Assembly (NCBI GenBank): GCA_025350345.1
Contig: JANXYA010000196.1
Span: 1 to 5,213 of the forward strand
Reading direction: 5' to 3'
Source of the DNA: Gammaproteobacteria bacterium
Lineage (GTDB): Bacteria > Pseudomonadota > Gammaproteobacteria > Steroidobacterales > Steroidobacteraceae
DNA length: 5,213 nucleotides
Below the pieces are notes generated by a model that was not told the origin of the DNA, made no database searches, and saw only the letters and a program-made list of their open reading frames with translations. Position numbers and translations under genes: made by a program. Below, piece by piece: positions 4,972-5,213 of this stretch. Numbering within the stretch: the first letter of the stretch is position 1; each line of letters opens with the position of its first letter.

Positions 4972-5213
4972 CTAGTTCACCATTGACTTGAGGCTCTTGA
5001 GCGGCAGCGCGCGCACTTTCTTGCTCGCCGGCTTCGCCTTGAACATCATCTTTTCGCCCGTGAAGGGGTTGACGCCTTCGCGAGCCTTGGTGGCGGGCTT
5101 CTTTACCACCTTCAGCTTGAGCAGGCCGGGCAGCGTGAACAGCCCATTGCCGCGCAGGCTCTTCTTGACGATCCCGTTCAGGGAATCGAACACTTCATTG
5201 ACCTGCTTGCGGG
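4972..5213 (-). CDS. HU/IHF-like DNA-binding protein, N-terminus outside the window
   Basis: The frame is open to the right edge and gives 79 residues, beginning RKQVNEVFDSLNGIVKKSL. HU-type features are the helix KKSLRGNGLF, the turn LPGLLKLKVVKKPA, and the DNA-clamping beta arm around REGVNPFTGEKMMFKAKPAS, in which the NP.TG sequence matches the proline-bearing tip (RNPQTG in E. coli HU) that intercalates DNA. The C-terminal helix VRALPLKSLKSMV closes the domain. By alignment with 90-residue HU about 18 N-terminal residues are missing, more if the protein has the Lys/Ala-rich N-terminal extension that some HU-like proteins of this branch carry. A GTG at 5191-5193 inside the frame is unlikely to be the start, because the conserved helix continues upstream of it. 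The VVKKPA.KAR.G(I/V)NPFTGE pattern points to a HU-like subgroup distinct from classical hupA/hupB, so no symbol is given. It converges on the htpG operon. Confidence 0.88.
   Translation of the reverse strand, partial: RKQVNEVFDSLNGIVKKSLRGNGLFTLPGLLKLKVVKKPATKAREGVNPFTGEKMMFKAKPASKKVRALPLKSLKSMVN

Overview
The window looks like a piece of a GC-rich proteobacterial chromosome, most likely gammaproteobacterial. The basis is high GC at third codon positions, an htpG with a sigma-32-type promoter, and the HtpG, MsrB, orphan ParA and HU-like protein families present. The exception is roughly the first 150 bases, which are about 41% GC by my count and encode a different kind of protein. All family assignments come from reading motifs; no database search was run.

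Region 1 (1-591) is a junction. An AT-rich coding tail that resembles the C-terminus of a phage-tail or contractile-injection baseplate J-type protein runs directly into the middle of a flavin monooxygenase-like (Baeyer-Villiger/FMO type) reading frame in a different frame. Neither gene is complete. This is either an assembly chimera or a recombination scar.

Region 2 (592-1873) holds a 74-codon gene of unknown function, a tail-to-tail overlapping orphan ParA-type ATPase on the minus strand, and a 14-bp perfect palindrome just upstream of the ParA gene. On the plus strand there is then a 26-codon ORF with a good ribosome binding site. No parB gene and no convincing parS cluster is visible.

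Region 3 (1869-4921) is a compact plus-strand stress operon. A good sigma-32-like promoter is followed by htpG (Hsp90 chaperone), msrB (methionine-R-sulfoxide reductase, 16 nt downstream) and a serine alpha/beta-hydrolase of the HPHP..GG type (3 nt downstream). Chaperone and methionine repair together fit a heat/oxidative protein-damage response. The role of the hydrolase is unknown.

Region 4 (4885-5213) is a convergent end. A strong hairpin, which also encodes the last residues of the hydrolase, and a second small hairpin separate the operon from a minus-strand HU-like DNA-binding protein gene that runs off the right edge. No tRNA, rRNA, CRISPR array or insertion sequence was seen. I see one odd join and several small undescribed elements, but no clear novel multi-gene system.
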